Shown: piece by piece, positions 1 to 11,661 of the stretch
Position numbering within the stretch: position 1 is the first letter of the stretch
How the letters are laid out: every line of letters starts with the position of its first letter
From: Orbilia blumenaviensis
Taxonomy: Eukaryota; Ascomycota; Orbiliomycetes; Orbiliales; Orbiliaceae
Assembly: GCA_036872755.1 (NCBI GenBank)
Contig: JAVHNS010000005.1
Location: 992,001 to 1,056,000 of the forward strand
Length of the DNA: 64,000 nucleotides
Direction of reading: 5' to 3'
Made by a program: the position numbers and the translations under genes
The notes under the pieces: model-generated
Told to the model about the DNA's origin: nothing
Databases searched by the model: none
Seen by the model: the letters and a program-made list of their open reading frames with translations, nothing else

Positions 1-2
1 TC

Positions 3-2097
3 GACGCCGAAGGGAGATCCCGCCATTTCCATGGCACGAACATGGTCAAGAAACGGTTCCCCTTCCACGAGGACATCGAGAACTTCGTACCCGGTTACTC
101 TGTCGTGGATCGGGATATTCAGTTTTTGAAGGATTTGAATGTTAATTGTGTGCGGTTGGGTATGTATTTGTCTTAATCTTATCAAATTTGAATAAATATA
201 GTTACGGAGAGTTCTAATGATGGGATTTTATTCAGGCGTTCACTGGGCTGGCGTCGAGCCCGTCCGAGGAAAGTATAATCAGACATACTTGGACGTCACG
301 ACACACATCATCAAGAAGTTCGAGGAGCATGGAATCTACACGATGATAGACCAGCACCAAGACGTCTGGTCCGCGCAGACATGCGGCCACGGCGCCCCGC
401 TCGTAAGCACAATCCTTATCCATCTAAACTACAACCACACTTTAAAACCCCAAACCAAAAACTAATAGAAACGAAACAGTGGTTCGTTAAAAAGGACTGG
501 GTGAAACCAGCCCATAGAATGCCATACCCGCAAAAGGCGCCATTTGCAGTCGATGCGAACGGTGTTCCCTCTGATGAAGACTGTAATTCGATCGATTGGG
601 CTGTTTCTTACTTGGACTTTGCACCTGCGAACGCCTTTGGTCGTCTTTATAACAACTACGACGGGCTGGGAGACGCCTGGGCTGCTTACTGGAAAGTCCT
701 GGCTAAGGAGTATGGTACCCACACCGGTGTGATGGGGTACGATCTCATGAACGGTATGTATATACAACCTCAAAACACAAGGCCTCAATACCGACACCTA
801 ACTAACAATACGGTATAAATATACAGAACCCTGGGTCGGCGACCACCACGCCAACCCCCTCCTCCTAATCCCCGGCGTCGGCGACCGCGAAAACATGGAA
901 CCCCTCTGGAACAAAGGCAACACCGCCATCCGACAGGTCGACAACACGACCCTCGTCCTCTTCGAAGGCTCAACCTACGACATCCTCGCCGGGTTCAACA
1001 ACGTCCCCGGCGGCGACGGTTCCAAAACCGCCCATTCATACCACTACTACAAACCCCCACAGATCGGTAGCATCGAAACCACGATAAAAAACCGTATAAA
1101 AGACGCTACTAGGTTAAAGACCGGTGGGATACTGACGGAGTTCGAAATGTGGGGGGCTAATACCGAGGGGCCGTTGGAGGCGGTTAGAGTCGCTGATAAG
1201 TATTTACAATCGTGGACTGCGTGGTCTTATGAAGAGCTTTTCGACCGCTCTAATATGACATCAGTACCGTATCCACACCTAGCCCGTGTGTACGCCCGTA
1301 CGTTCGTAGAGGCGACAGCTGGCACGACGAAATCAACCTACTTCGAAGACTCGACAGGAAGATATTGGGTCTCCTGGACCGCTAACACGGCTATAAAAGC
1401 ACCGGGTTTGATCCGTATCGTCCCGAAATCATACTATCCGGATGGAATCAGGATCATCACGAGCCCTCCAAACGTGATAAACTGGAAAATGGAAAATGAG
1501 AACGTGATCCAATTGCATTACACTGACAAAGCGGTGAACAACCAAGTCATCACCGCAAGCGTCCAGCCACTCTTCCCAACCGGTCCCATCGCAAACACCG
1601 CGTCCGGCAGGAAATGTATCGACGTCTTCAACGCCACCACCCTTCCCGTAAGTTACCCTTTCTATCAAAATCACAACTTCAACCCACCCAAAAAAAAGAG
1701 AAAAAACTAATTCAAACCCCAGAACAACCCCGTCATCCTCTTCAAATGCACCGCCGCCTGGAACCAAATCTGGAAATTCAAAAACGGATCCATCCAAATC
1801 GCCTTCAACAGCGATCACACCCCGGGAACCCACTGTCTGGACACCCAGCCCACCGCCGTCGACAAACTCCACAATATAGTCCTAAACCCCTGCCAGCCCT
1901 CCAAAGCCTCGCAGAAATGGAAAACCACCGCGAGCGGGAATATCGTAAACACCGCGCTGGGGTTGTGCGTAGACATCAACGCGTCGGAGTATAAAGATGG
2001 AACGAAGCTGCTGGCTTATAAATGTGGGAATAAGCAGAAGAATCAGGTGTGGACGCTGCCGGGTGGGGTGGATGGGGTTTGGGATATTCGCGTATAA
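3..2097 (+). CDS. GH5 endoglycoceramidase-like glycosidase with ricin-B lectin tail, 5'-truncated
   Basis: Probable glycoside hydrolase family 5 enzyme of the endoglycoceramidase type, which cleaves glycan from glycosphingolipids. The start lies before the window. Exons I infer: 3-159, 236-402, 480-753, 827-1647, 1723-2097; all four introns are GT-AG and keep frame. Visible GH5 marks are the strand-3 segment DQHQDVW, the acid/base motif MNEPW whose Glu codon is split by intron 3, and the nucleophile motif LTEFEMW (Glu codon 1138-1140). A beta-sandwich region follows. The last exon plus the end of exon 4 carry a ricin-type beta-trefoil (CBM13-like) with QxW repeats (NQIWKF, SQKWKT, NQVWTL) and paired cysteines, which would bind sugar. 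Family recognition is firm. The substrate (ceramide-linked glycan rather than sterol glucoside, which related GH5 enzymes hydrolyse) is inference. Any signal peptide lies outside the window. Confidence 0.88.
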
Positions 2098-2218
2098 AAA
2101 AAAACCCACCTAGCATTCTATATAAAAATGTGAATTAAAAATAGCTGTATATATATGATACCCTAATTAATATAAACCCCCACAATCCCTTTTCTTTATC
2201 AATGCTATTCCCACTTCT

Positions 2219-2575
2219 TTACTTCTTAGTACCACCACCACCCGCTCCACCTCCAGCATTATTGCCTGACGACCGACCTTCCTGATCCTTAACCACACTC
2301 CTCCTCACCAGCCTCCCAATCTGAGTCAACGTCAACCCACCGGGACCCTTCAATTTATCTGGATCCAACCGTTTAGAAGACTCATTTCCATCCTTTGCCT
2401 CGCTCGTCGAGGGAGTAGAACTCGGATTAGAACGTGCGCTCGAGAACCGTCGCAGCAGCAGGAGGCGCGGGGCGATATCCGTCTTTCTAATGGAGGAGGG
2501 GGGTAAATGAGGGGGGAGATATGTAAAGCTGTGCCTCGCCGGGGAGCGGATGGCTCTAATGAGGTTATGGTGCAT
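2219..2575 (-). CDS. small hypothetical protein, possible mitochondrial import signal
   Basis: A 118-residue single-exon reading frame that starts at an ATG. I do not recognise a family. The first 50 residues are rich in Arg, Ser and Leu with no acidic residue until about position 33, and end in LLLLRRFSSA, which looks like a mitochondrial presequence with an R-rich processing site. A short conserved-looking segment follows around residues 70-98 (LDPDKLKGPGGLTLTQIGRL). The protein ends in a Gly-rich tail. It faces the GH5 gene tail to tail, about 120 bp away. It could be a matrix or inner-membrane accessory protein, but no function can be read from the sequence. The composition is gene-like (Ser/Pro/Arg linker, no shadow gene opposite). 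Confidence 0.5.
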   Translation of the reverse strand: MHHNLIRAIRSPARHSFTYLPPHLPPSSIRKTDIAPRLLLLRRFSSARSNPSSTPSTSEAKDGNESSKRLDPDKLKGPGGLTLTQIGRLVRRSVVKDQEGRSSGNNAGGGAGGGGTKK

Positions 2576-3613
2576 TTGTTGCGGTTATGGGGAGGGGTGG
2601 GGTTGATTAAAACCTTTAGGGGGGCAGATGTATGTATATATAAGAGCTAAGCTTCGAGCCGGGGATTGCATCTATTGTATACGCAATGAAGTCGTTGAAA
2701 AAAAAAATGAAAAAAGATAACATTACCAACGCAAAAGGCAAATTTGCAAATAGAATAGATTTCAGGCAGATATAGAACCGAGACTAAGGCAGATAGTAGA
2801 AATCAGTATCAATTCGGGTATAGTAACGTGGACAGCCTTTTAGCGTTAACAGTCGCTAACGAATATACAGCCGCTCAAATGGCAGTAAGGTAAAAGCCCC
2901 CCATTGATAAACAAAAGCTCTTTGAGAAGTTGTCACAACCAAATAATTTCTGCATCATGACTATATTTATAAATCACAAAGTTTTTTGTTAGGGACCTTG
3001 AGGTATCAGACACAGTTACATAACTTGTCAGTGATGTGCAAATAAGTACAATCCTTGGGGCCTTTTATTAGCTAGTGCTTTGGATCTGAATGCAAGTATA
3101 TATAAAGTTGCTTGGTATTCAATAAAATCTCGCATCTCGCGGAAAGAAAGAAAGAAAAAAAAAAAAAAAAAAACCAATTCAGATACCAATTTCCTCACCA
3201 TATGGCCAAAACAGTTACTCTGAAAATATATATATATATATATATATATATTCATAATTTCGTTGCTTGCAAGCGCTTTTGGTCTTGATGTATTCGCAAG
3301 CTTAGCTGGGTCGATCGAGTGTTCGTGCAACGACTCATGCACGGCTAGCCGCAAATAGTGAGCCGACATATTTCAGTCACACAACCACGAAACAAATGTT
3401 TTTTTTACAAAATAGAAGAACGAAATATATCCTGTTATATATATGACCGATATTTAAGCCCTCACAGCGACGCCTAGAAAAGTCCGAACAAGACTTAAGT
3501 CTCCGCGATGTGTGGAGGTTTAAAACCAAATCCCCACCCGTGAGAGGGACGAGCTACATACTGCACTGTACCATACCAGAAACTAAAATGGTATTAATAC
3601 AGAATCGATTCAG

Positions 3614-3665
<52 letters not shown>

Positions 3666-5508
3666 TTCAGTCCCAGCATTCTCAAAAACCGCCTCACGAG
3701 TCACGCATCTAATTTTTAAATAAAAGAAAATACCCCTAAAAGATGACCCTTTTAGGCATTTTTTCCCCCCTTCTATATATTCTTTTTTTCGGAAAGAACG
3801 AAAAATAATGATATGATTGCCTTATAAACAAGCCAATAAATAAACCTACCAGGTCTCTGTACCATATTGGCGTTGTTTACGAGACCAGTCCTAGCTATAT
3901 GTAGACAATTGCTTAATTAAGTAGAAGATTATAACCCCCTCCAGCTGACGTCCTACCCACCTACATACCTACACCAACCTATGCAAATAAATGACCAAAA
4001 AAAGAGAGAGAGAGATTGGCAAATATGTTAAACCCCCCGAAATTTAATAGTATAAACATATTGAAAAAGATACATATTCCCTTCTCCTTCCGCGCGCGCG
4101 CGGGGGCGGGCATATATAATCTTAAATCAACTACAAATGATACACCACACGCGCGCGGGAGAGGTCACATATATATATTTATAATAATAATTATATTATA
4201 TACATTAAATACTAGGTACCTAGTTATGAAAGTTTTCCACAGCCAGCTACTAACTAAACTAACCAACCAACCAACCTTTTCGAAAATTCCTAGATCGCAT
4301 TAAAAATGACAAACTGTGTTGAAACGCTGTGCTTTGCCTGTGTATTTGTGTGTGATTTCTGCATTTGGCAACTGACCGAAAACAGAAGTTAACATCGAGG
4401 ATCGATCGATCGATCCTTTTTGTTTGCAAGCCGCATAGTTTTTTTTTGATTTGATATTTGATATATCAGATAGTTGAGTCGAAAAAAACCGCCCGGCTAT
4501 ACGTTAATCCGTCGCGTGCGTGTAGGTGCCACGCTTGCGTGCCTAGCATGCGTATCCATATTGTTTTCCTACTATAATATAGCCATCTGCATATATATAT
4601 GCAGAGAAAACCATCCCGTCCGAAGGACATATATAGTTTCGCAGCATCGACGAAATCTCCTACTCCCCTTCGAATAATATATATATATATATATAATACA
4701 TAACTATAATTACAATTTCGCGATGCAGACTACACTAGACCACAACAAATCGACGATTAAATACCTACTCTACTCTGCTCTTCGTGGTACCTCTCTTCAT
4801 GAGATTGCGAAAGATCGCTAAAACCCCCCTTGCGTAAAAAAAAAGTTTGTAACATGGATGTATCACCTGACCGACGTCTGACAACATTATAAATAAAACA
4901 AATATATACCAAAGTCGTAATAGAATCCACCACGGGTCCAGTTCAATTCAATTTGCGCCACAAAAGGGCTATTGATGAATTATCAGAAGGTATACCGTTT
5001 ACTGTTTATTTCACGTATCGTCCGGCTACTAGACTACTACGACATATAATTAAAACGTTGAAGGAGCACAAGATAATTGTAATGTATGTATTGGGGGGCA
5101 AAAAAAAAGCCATTCTCTCATTTCCTCTCCTCTCCTCTCTTCCTCTCTCATTATTATGAATCGTTAAAAAAAGTGCTACGTGTATGCTAATACAAGGAAA
5201 GAAGTTTGAAAGTCGAGGTGTGGTATCATAGTTATTCTCACTCGAAAAAAAAGGTGTCCCGCTCAGAAAGTTAAAAAAAAAAAGAATCATCCCCGTCATC
5301 ACCACATAAAAAAGAACAACATTAAACCCCTAGAAAGACTTATAAAAAAAGGTGTCTGTCAAGAGGAGGCATTACGAAGAGGGTAAAAGAAGAAAAAAGG
5401 GGGGATTAGAAAGAAGAGAGGAAGGAAGGGGAAAAAAAGAGAAAAGGCCCACGAAATCACCACATTTGTATTTGTTTTTTTTTTTTTGATTCCAACAGGG
5501 AATGGTTT
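2576..5508. other. gene-free AT-rich intergenic stretch with microsatellites
   Basis: About 2.9 kb with no supportable gene. It holds long (AT)n runs (about 3226-3252 and 3618-3659, a shorter one near 4677-4695), an A-rich tract near 3140-3172, two (CG)n tracts each followed by AT repeats (4091-4102 and 4148-4157), a GATCGATC repeat near 4399-4415, and many A or T homopolymers. Short frames here are fragments of low-complexity sequence. The right end is the 3' flank of the GPI-protein gene. Confidence 0.7.
3618..3659. repeat. (TA)n microsatellite
   Basis: A nearly pure TA dinucleotide tract of about 40 bp, the longest in the window. A second one of about 27 bp lies at 3226-3252. Both are in gene-free DNA and should be length-variable. 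Confidence 0.9.
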
Positions 5509-6253
5509 TTACAGAACCAACCCGACACCAGCGATACCAAACGCAGAGAGAAGGGCAGCCATGCGCAGGGAGGCGTAGGATGGAGGGGTGAGGGATCCAG
5601 CGGCGTTAGGGGAGGTGGTAGCGGGGGCGTCAGAGCCTCCGGTGGTGGTGACTGGTGGGGTGGAGGTGCCGTTGGCGCGGGAAGAGGTAGAAGATTGGGC
5701 TGGTGTGGTCCTGATGGTGGTAGTGGGGACGAAATCGGCGGGATCTTGGTCACCGCAGGTGTTCGTGTTCCTGCAGATGTTTTGAAGGTCGGGCTCGGTT
5801 GCGTTTCCTGTTGTTTTTACCCAATTTAATATTAGCACACATGCACACACACACACATACACGGTTTCAGGCTCCATTGATAGAAGAGAATATAATATAA
5901 TAGAATTGAATTGGATAGAGTATATATATATATATAGACTTACCGGCGACGCACTGGGCGATGTACTGCTGGCAGATGAAGAAGGGGAGGGTGTTGGTGT
6001 AGGAGACGAGGTCGGGCTTGGAGCCGTCGGCGCAGACGCAGGCGAATTCAAGAGTGTTCTGGTCGCAATCGTTGGTGGACCAGTTCTTGGAGCAGAGGGT
6101 GGTGCAGGTGTCCCTTTCGGAGCGACACCATCCGTTACGAGTGTTGAGGTCGACCGAGGACGGGATGATGGTCTGGTTGCCGATACCAGCCTGAGCGGAC
6201 ACGAAGGAGGCGGCGGCGAGGGAGGTGAGGACGAGGGAGGTGATGCCAATCAT
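5509..6253 (-). CDS. secreted GPI-anchored cysteine-rich surface protein (DUF7707-like)
   Basis: Two exons, 6253-5944 and 5807-5509, joined across a 136-bp intron that carries a (TA)n and a (GT)n tract; 202 residues. Residues 1-20 form a clear signal peptide ending FVSAQA. The mature part has a spaced cysteine set (WCRSERDTC, LCSKNW, DCDQNT, CVCADG, PFFICQ, QCVAG, then NICRNTNTCG), which I recognise as the fungal secreted family recalled as DUF7707. A Thr/Ser/Pro-rich stalk with likely O-glycosylation follows. The C-terminus is a hydrophobic tail after a small-residue site (SPNAAGS), the pattern of a GPI attachment signal. It probably sits in the plasma membrane or cell wall. The biological role of the family is not known to me. 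The donor is GTAAGT and the phases agree (G split between exons). Confidence 0.86.
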
Positions 6254-7562
6254 CTTTTCCTATATTTCTCAATAGAACCTTTTTTTTATTTTATTTTATT
6301 TTTTATTTTAACTGCACCGGACTAGTGGTGATGGTATACAGTGTCGAAGGATAAAAAAATAAAGAGGTATGATCGGGGGACAGGATAGGAAAAGATAAGA
6401 GGTTGAGGGAGGGAGAGGGCTATTTAAGATTGGACGCGTGGAGAGGGAATTAGTGCGAGAGAAAGGAAAAAAAGATGGGATGGAATGAGGAATTGGGTGG
6501 TGGTGGTGGTGGATGGGTGGCGGCAATTAAAAACAATTACCGTCACAAGTCAACGAGAAGCAGCAGTAGCCAACAGACAACAGTCAACCTGCGACAGACC
6601 GGCTAGTTAGCACCCGGCCAGGCAGGACTTGGCTCTGAACTAGCTAGATTAAACATACAATAGGCAGTGGCTGGTGAGAGTGACAGGTTGATTTGATTTT
6701 GATTTGATTGGGGGTCTCTAGTGTCTGTCTGTCTGGCTAATCCGGGTCGGTCGGCACTGCTCCCATCCATCATCCCCATTCCATTGTAGTGTAATCAATC
6801 ACAATCACCTTTCTTTGTTCTGTTCTGTTTTTGTTTTCTCGTGTTCGCTCGCTCGGCCGCTTGGCAAGTTCGCTCTTCTCGTTCGTCCTTTGCTGTTATT
6901 TATGGCTATATTTTACATTTACCGTATTTATGGATGTATTTTATTGTATTTATGGGTGTATTTATGGTGCTTAACGTTGTGATGACAATTATACATACAT
7001 ACCTAGTCACCGCCTCAATATTCTCCCATAATTACCATCAACTACCTACTTTTTCTTTGTATATATTATACAGCAAAATACTCAGCCTTTTTTGGGGGGT
7101 TTGTGTGGAGAGGTAGGACGATCGGGGTCGATGGGACAGCAGGAGAGGGAGGGATCCGATTGGATTGGGGCTGTTGTTGATCTGAGGCGGGTTCGGAAAC
7201 ACACATGGAACACACACAACACAACACAACACAACACACACACGACAGCAAACACACGACGGCACATGACATGGACATGGACAACGCACGGTGGCTTAAA
7301 CTTTAACCTTTTATGCAAGATTAGAGAGGTCAGATCGTGGCTCATTAGTTAGAATAGGTGTGTGTGTGGCTTGACAGGGAGTGTGTAGGTACAGCTCCCC
7401 CCTGCCAATCAAATTCCAACTGGAAGAAAGCTGGCAAGCTACCTCTTACTTACTTACCTTTTGGTGTCTCTCCTGCCAGGCACTTCCATGCGACACAACT
7501 ACCTAACCAACATCTTCTTCAACTCCCCAAAATCTCAGGACAGGTCTCCTGATCAACACTGC

Positions 7563-7597
<35 letters not shown>

Positions 7598-7766
7598 CCT
7601 TCCCCGATCGGACCGACCGACCGACAATGCCTTCATGACATCGCTCTGCTATCATCATCATTAAGAATCAATACACTCTTTAACAGCAAAGTCCTTCACT
7701 AGATCAGGAAGAGGGAAGGAAGGGAAGGGAAGGGAAAGGGAAAGGGAAGGGATATATATATATATC
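6254..7766. other. divergent promoter region between GPI-protein and permease genes
   Basis: About 1.5 kb between two divergently transcribed genes. It contains T-rich and GATTT-rich sequence just upstream of the GPI gene, a (CA)n-type tract near 7200-7240, a (CAT)n microsatellite at about 7566-7598, and an A/G-rich tract ending in TATATATATAT directly before the permease ATG. I see no credible gene; the small frames are low-complexity His or Cys runs. Confidence 0.6.
7566..7598. repeat. (CAT)n trinucleotide microsatellite
   Basis: About eleven consecutive CAT/ATC units in the permease promoter region. Read as protein they give poly-His, which is not a gene product. Confidence 0.85.
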
Positions 7767-9805
7767 ATGGCGTATACGAACATCCCCCTCTCCGCCACCA
7801 CGGCTGACTCCCGCGACTCCCTCGAACTCGCCTCCCTCGCCTCGTCATCCTCCACCTCGTCCTCCCGCCGCCACTCTTCCTCATCATCACGCTCCATATC
7901 ATCCTCCCGTCGCCTCTCCGCTGAGCTGGCAACCCACGATGACCCCCTCACCCTCGACATAGACGGCGACGACTCTTCACCATCCAACAATAATAGTAGA
8001 AGACCCATCCGGCAGCGCTCCTATTCCGTCGGCTCCACCTTCGACTTCAACGCCCACCTCTTCCCCCTCAGCGCTTCCGCCTCCGACCCAATCTACCTCT
8101 CCCTCGACCCGACCTCCTCCTCATCTCGTGGCGCTCACTCCTCCCAGAACCTCGAGAAGCAGAAGTCCATAACCTACCTGAACGGCCTGTCTCTCGTGGT
8201 CGGCCTGCAGATCGGCTCTGGTATCTTCAGTTCGCCCGCGCAGGTCAACTCCAACGCCGGCTCCCCCGGCGCTGCGCTCCTGATATGGCTGCTGTCCGGT
8301 ATTCTGGCCTGGACCGGCGCTTCGTCTTACGCCGAGCTGGGTGGCGCCATCCCGCTGAGCGGAGGCGCCCAGGCTTACCTACAGCACATATTCGGCGATC
8401 TGCCCGCTTTCCTGTTTGCCTGGGTCGCCGTCGTGGTCATGAGACCCGGTTCCGCGGCCATCATATCCATCATCGCCGGTGAGTACCTCGGATCCGTCTT
8501 CTGGGGTTCCCTGACCGAAGATGCCGAGCCGCCGCCTCAGATTGCGGTGAAGGCGATCGCGCTGGCGGGGATGTGGATGATCACCTTTCTCAACTGTCTC
8601 AGCACGAAGGCCGGGACGAGGATGGGGGATGTGTTCTTACTGATCAAGTTGATCAGTTTGATGGCGATCACGATCATTGGGATCGTGGTTGCGATCACCG
8701 GTTTCAGCGTGAAACCCGGCGGGCCGTCGATGGAGTGGAAGATGGGCAATTGGTTCGAGGGGAGCAGTAAGGATCTTGGGGCGTATGCTGTTGCCTTGTA
8801 CGCCGGGCTGTGGGCGTTCGATGGGTGGGATAACGTATGTCCATCTTTCTATCTATCTATCTATCTATCTATCTGTTTATCTGTTTATCTGTTTATTCAC
8901 TATTCTCTGTATTTATATATATATATGTGCTAACTATTGGTGGGATTTGGGGAAAATAGGTGAACTACATCACGGGCGAGATGAAGAACCCGACGCGGGA
9001 CCTGCCGCGGGTGATCCACTCCGCGATGCCGCTGGTCATCTCGTGCTACCTGCTCGCCAACGTCTCCTACTTCTTCGTTCTTCCGTCGTCGGTCATCGCC
9101 TCGTCCACCACGGTCGCCGTGCGCTTCGGGACAACCGTCTTCGGGTCCGCCGGTGGTATACTGTTCGCGCTGGCGGTCTCGATCAGCTGCCTCGGCGCTT
9201 TGAACGCGACCACGTTCACGTCGGGGAGACTGGTCTACGTGGCGGGCAAGCAGGGGTACCTACCGAAAGTGTTCGGGCGGCTGGGGATCGGATCGATAGC
9301 AAACTCCGGGACATCATCATCATCAGCTACGACAACGACTTTCAGAGTACCGATCTTCGGGACGGCGTACACGAGGACACCGATCTTTGCGATGCTTCTG
9401 AACGCATTTCTTACCAGCTTCTTTGTTATAATCGGAACTTTTGAGGCTCTGATAGCGTTTTACGGGGTCGCCGGGTACAGTTTTTATTTTCTGACGGTGC
9501 TGGGGTTGATAGTGCTGAGGTACAGGGAGCCGTCGCTGGAGAGGCCGTATAGGTGCTGGATAGTGACACCGATCGTTTTCTGCTGCGTGAGTTTGTTTCT
9601 GGTGAGCAGGGGGGTGTTCGGGGCGCCGGTGCAGACCGGGGGGGTTATTCTGTTCGTGCTGGTCGGGGTGATTGTGTTCTGGGTGAGGGTGGGCCCGCCG
9701 AAGAGGGTGAAGAGGGTGTTTGGGAGATTGAGGTTTTGGAAGAAGGGGAGGAAGGAGGAGGGGTGGAGTGCGGTTGGGGAGGCGAGGCCGGTGGTTGCCG
9801 AGTAG
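7767..9805 (+). CDS. amino-acid permease, LAT/Mup1-type APC transporter
   Basis: Two exons, 7767-8834 and 8960-9805, 637 residues. This is an integral plasma-membrane transporter of the APC superfamily, closest in my reading to fungal LAT/Mup1-type (methionine or large neutral amino acid) permeases. A Ser-rich cytosolic N-terminus of about 130 residues precedes the first membrane segment, which has the substrate-loop motif GLQIGSGIF. Further family marks are IPLSGGAQAYLQ, then RPGSAAI in the third to fourth segment, and the segment after the intron, ITGEMKNPTRDLPR. About twelve hydrophobic segments can be counted, and the C-terminus is short and basic. The 125-bp intron (GTATGT...ATAG) consists largely of a CTAT/CTGTTTAT repeat. 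The acidic, Ser-rich N-tail is the usual place for ubiquitin-dependent turnover of such permeases; here that is inference. Exact substrate unknown. Confidence 0.92.
8849..8897. repeat. (CTAT)n / (CTGTTTAT)n microsatellite inside the permease intron
   Basis: About six CTAT units followed by variant CTGT/TTAT units, filling the middle of the intron. Length changes would alter intron size but not coding sequence. Confidence 0.85.
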
Positions 9806-11661
9806 TCCTCCCTCCCTTTTCTTCATATTCCATTTCCTTTTCTGTTTACTTGAGGTTCTTTTTTATATCCTTATGAGTGAGTGAGTATGGGTGGTATTTG
9901 GGTTTGCCGTCCTCGTTGACGAGCTTTTTTTTTTTTTTACTTTTATATCTATGCTATAGGTGGGTGGATTTTGAGGGAGGGGGGGCATTTTGTATACCAC
10001 CGAGCGATTATAAGTAAGTAGGTACTCGGGTATGTTTTGGATCATGAGGGATTCGGTTCGATAGAGAGATCTTTTTTTTTTTTTTGGATCAAAAAATCAT
10101 GCATATTGTAATTGCATTGGGAAGGGATTTGTTCAAGTTAGTTTAGTTAGACGGGGGGGGGGAGGCATAGTAATTGTAATATATACAATTTTTTTTTCTT
10201 CGTTTCTTTGCTTTTATCGTATTGTATTATCTATCTAGTTGATTATCATGCTGGGTAAAAATGTGGTGTCGACGTGGTAGTATATATGTGCGTATCGATG
10301 GAGTATAATGCAGGTACAGACACAGGTACAGGTACAGGTACAGGAACGAGGCACATGTGGTTGCGTCCGAGGCGGGGCACGCGCATTGCATGGCCTGGCT
10401 CTTAACTACTATGATGTCGGAAACTTGCTGGCCATGCGGACGATGCAGATGCAACGAGCCTCTTCCCTTCCCTCGTCGCCCGCTCTGAGCTGGTTTTAAG
10501 CACATGTAAGTACCGTCATGTTTGATGTTTATATTCACTTGGCAGTATACCCTTAAGGTGAATGAATGAATGAATGGATGGATGGATGTTTGACGTTTCA
10601 TCTTTGATACACCCTGGTCGAGGTCCCTTCCAAACCTAACCAACCGAAGAAGCGGGAAAGGGAAGACAGGGGAGGGTTTGTCTTTTGTCTTGTCTTTATT
10701 TTTCACGCGTCCGATGCCATTGGCCAGCAGCAGCAGCAGCAAGCGGTCCAAAAATTGTGATTGTGATTTTTGAGGCTACGCGAATCCCCATGAAGGGTCG
10801 GAAATGCCACCCACCACAAGGCGGGCTCATCCGTGCGCCGGTGGGTTCTTTTTTTTCCCTCCCTCTCTCTCTCTTTGGGGTACCCTGGCGATAGTTTAAT
10901 TAGATTGGATGAGTCGATAATTTTTTTAATCTTTTGAATAAGGGAGGCACCCTTTAAACCTTTTAACCTTTCAACTATCTTAAACTTACTTGCTTGTTAA
11001 GTTGGGGATTTTTAACTAGAGATAACTAGCTATCTATCACCACCGACGGGAGAGGGCTTCGAGAGAGAGAGAGAGAAGAAGAAGAGAGTGGGATGGGATA
11101 GCTTCTTGTTAGTTAACCTAGTTAGTGTCCTTTCGCCCCGCCTGATCCCTGCATTCTATAGCTCTATCTGACGTCAATCCTGATCTGGTCTGATCTGAAT
11201 CTGATCTATCTTTCTTTCTTTCTTTATCATCTCTGTCTGGCGTCAAAGCTCCCCCTTGTCCATATCATCATCATCCTCATCCTCCTGGGCTACCGTCTAT
11301 CTATCCATCTCTCTCGCGTCTTTCTGTACTCCCCGAAAGGAGCTGCAGCTGCAGCTTAGCTTCTTTTTTTTTCTACCTTATGACTTCATCTACTTCGTCT
11401 GCTTCTACCTCCGAGATGTAACCCCCTTTCATCCTCCCCTCTCCCTCCCCCCTCGTCTTCTCTTTTCTTCTTCTATCTATCTATTTATCTGTCTATCTAC
11501 AATCCGATTCAAAAACAACCATCGATCGACGATTCGAATACCATTTAATTTTCTACGACTGACTGACTGACACCCCTTCTCTCTTTTAACCTTTTAGACC
11601 GTTATAGCTCTCTCTCCCTCTCCGATAGAGGCGACGACGAACGACAGGGCTTTCGATCAAA
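9806..11661. other. intergenic region and pyrimidine-rich promoter of the Kar9-like gene
   Basis: About 1.85 kb without a supportable gene. The first half is the 3' flank of the permease with T homopolymers, a GGTACA repeat near 10311-10343 and GAAT/GGAT repeats near 10561-10589. From about 11160 to the ATG the sequence is strongly CT-rich with TTTC and CTAT repeats, a common feature of fungal promoters and 5' leaders. Frames in it (poly-Ser, poly-Leu) are products of the repeats. Confidence 0.6.
11160..11661 (+). promoter_or_regulatory. pyrimidine-rich promoter/leader
   Basis: About 500 bp dominated by C and T (TTTC repeats near 11209-11227, CTAT repeats near 11475-11500, CTCTCTCCCTCTCC near 11609-11622) directly upstream of the ATG, which sits in the good context CAAAATGTC. 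Such CT blocks mark transcription start regions in filamentous fungi. No TATA box is evident nearby. Confidence 0.45.

Noticed and set aside
7461..7664. Frame with a poly-His run
   Set aside because: Caused by the (CAT)n microsatellite; lies in the permease promoter.
11256..11570. 104-codon frame in the leader of the Kar9-like gene
   Set aside because: Composed of Ser/Phe/Leu codons from the CT-rich promoter block; no conserved feature.
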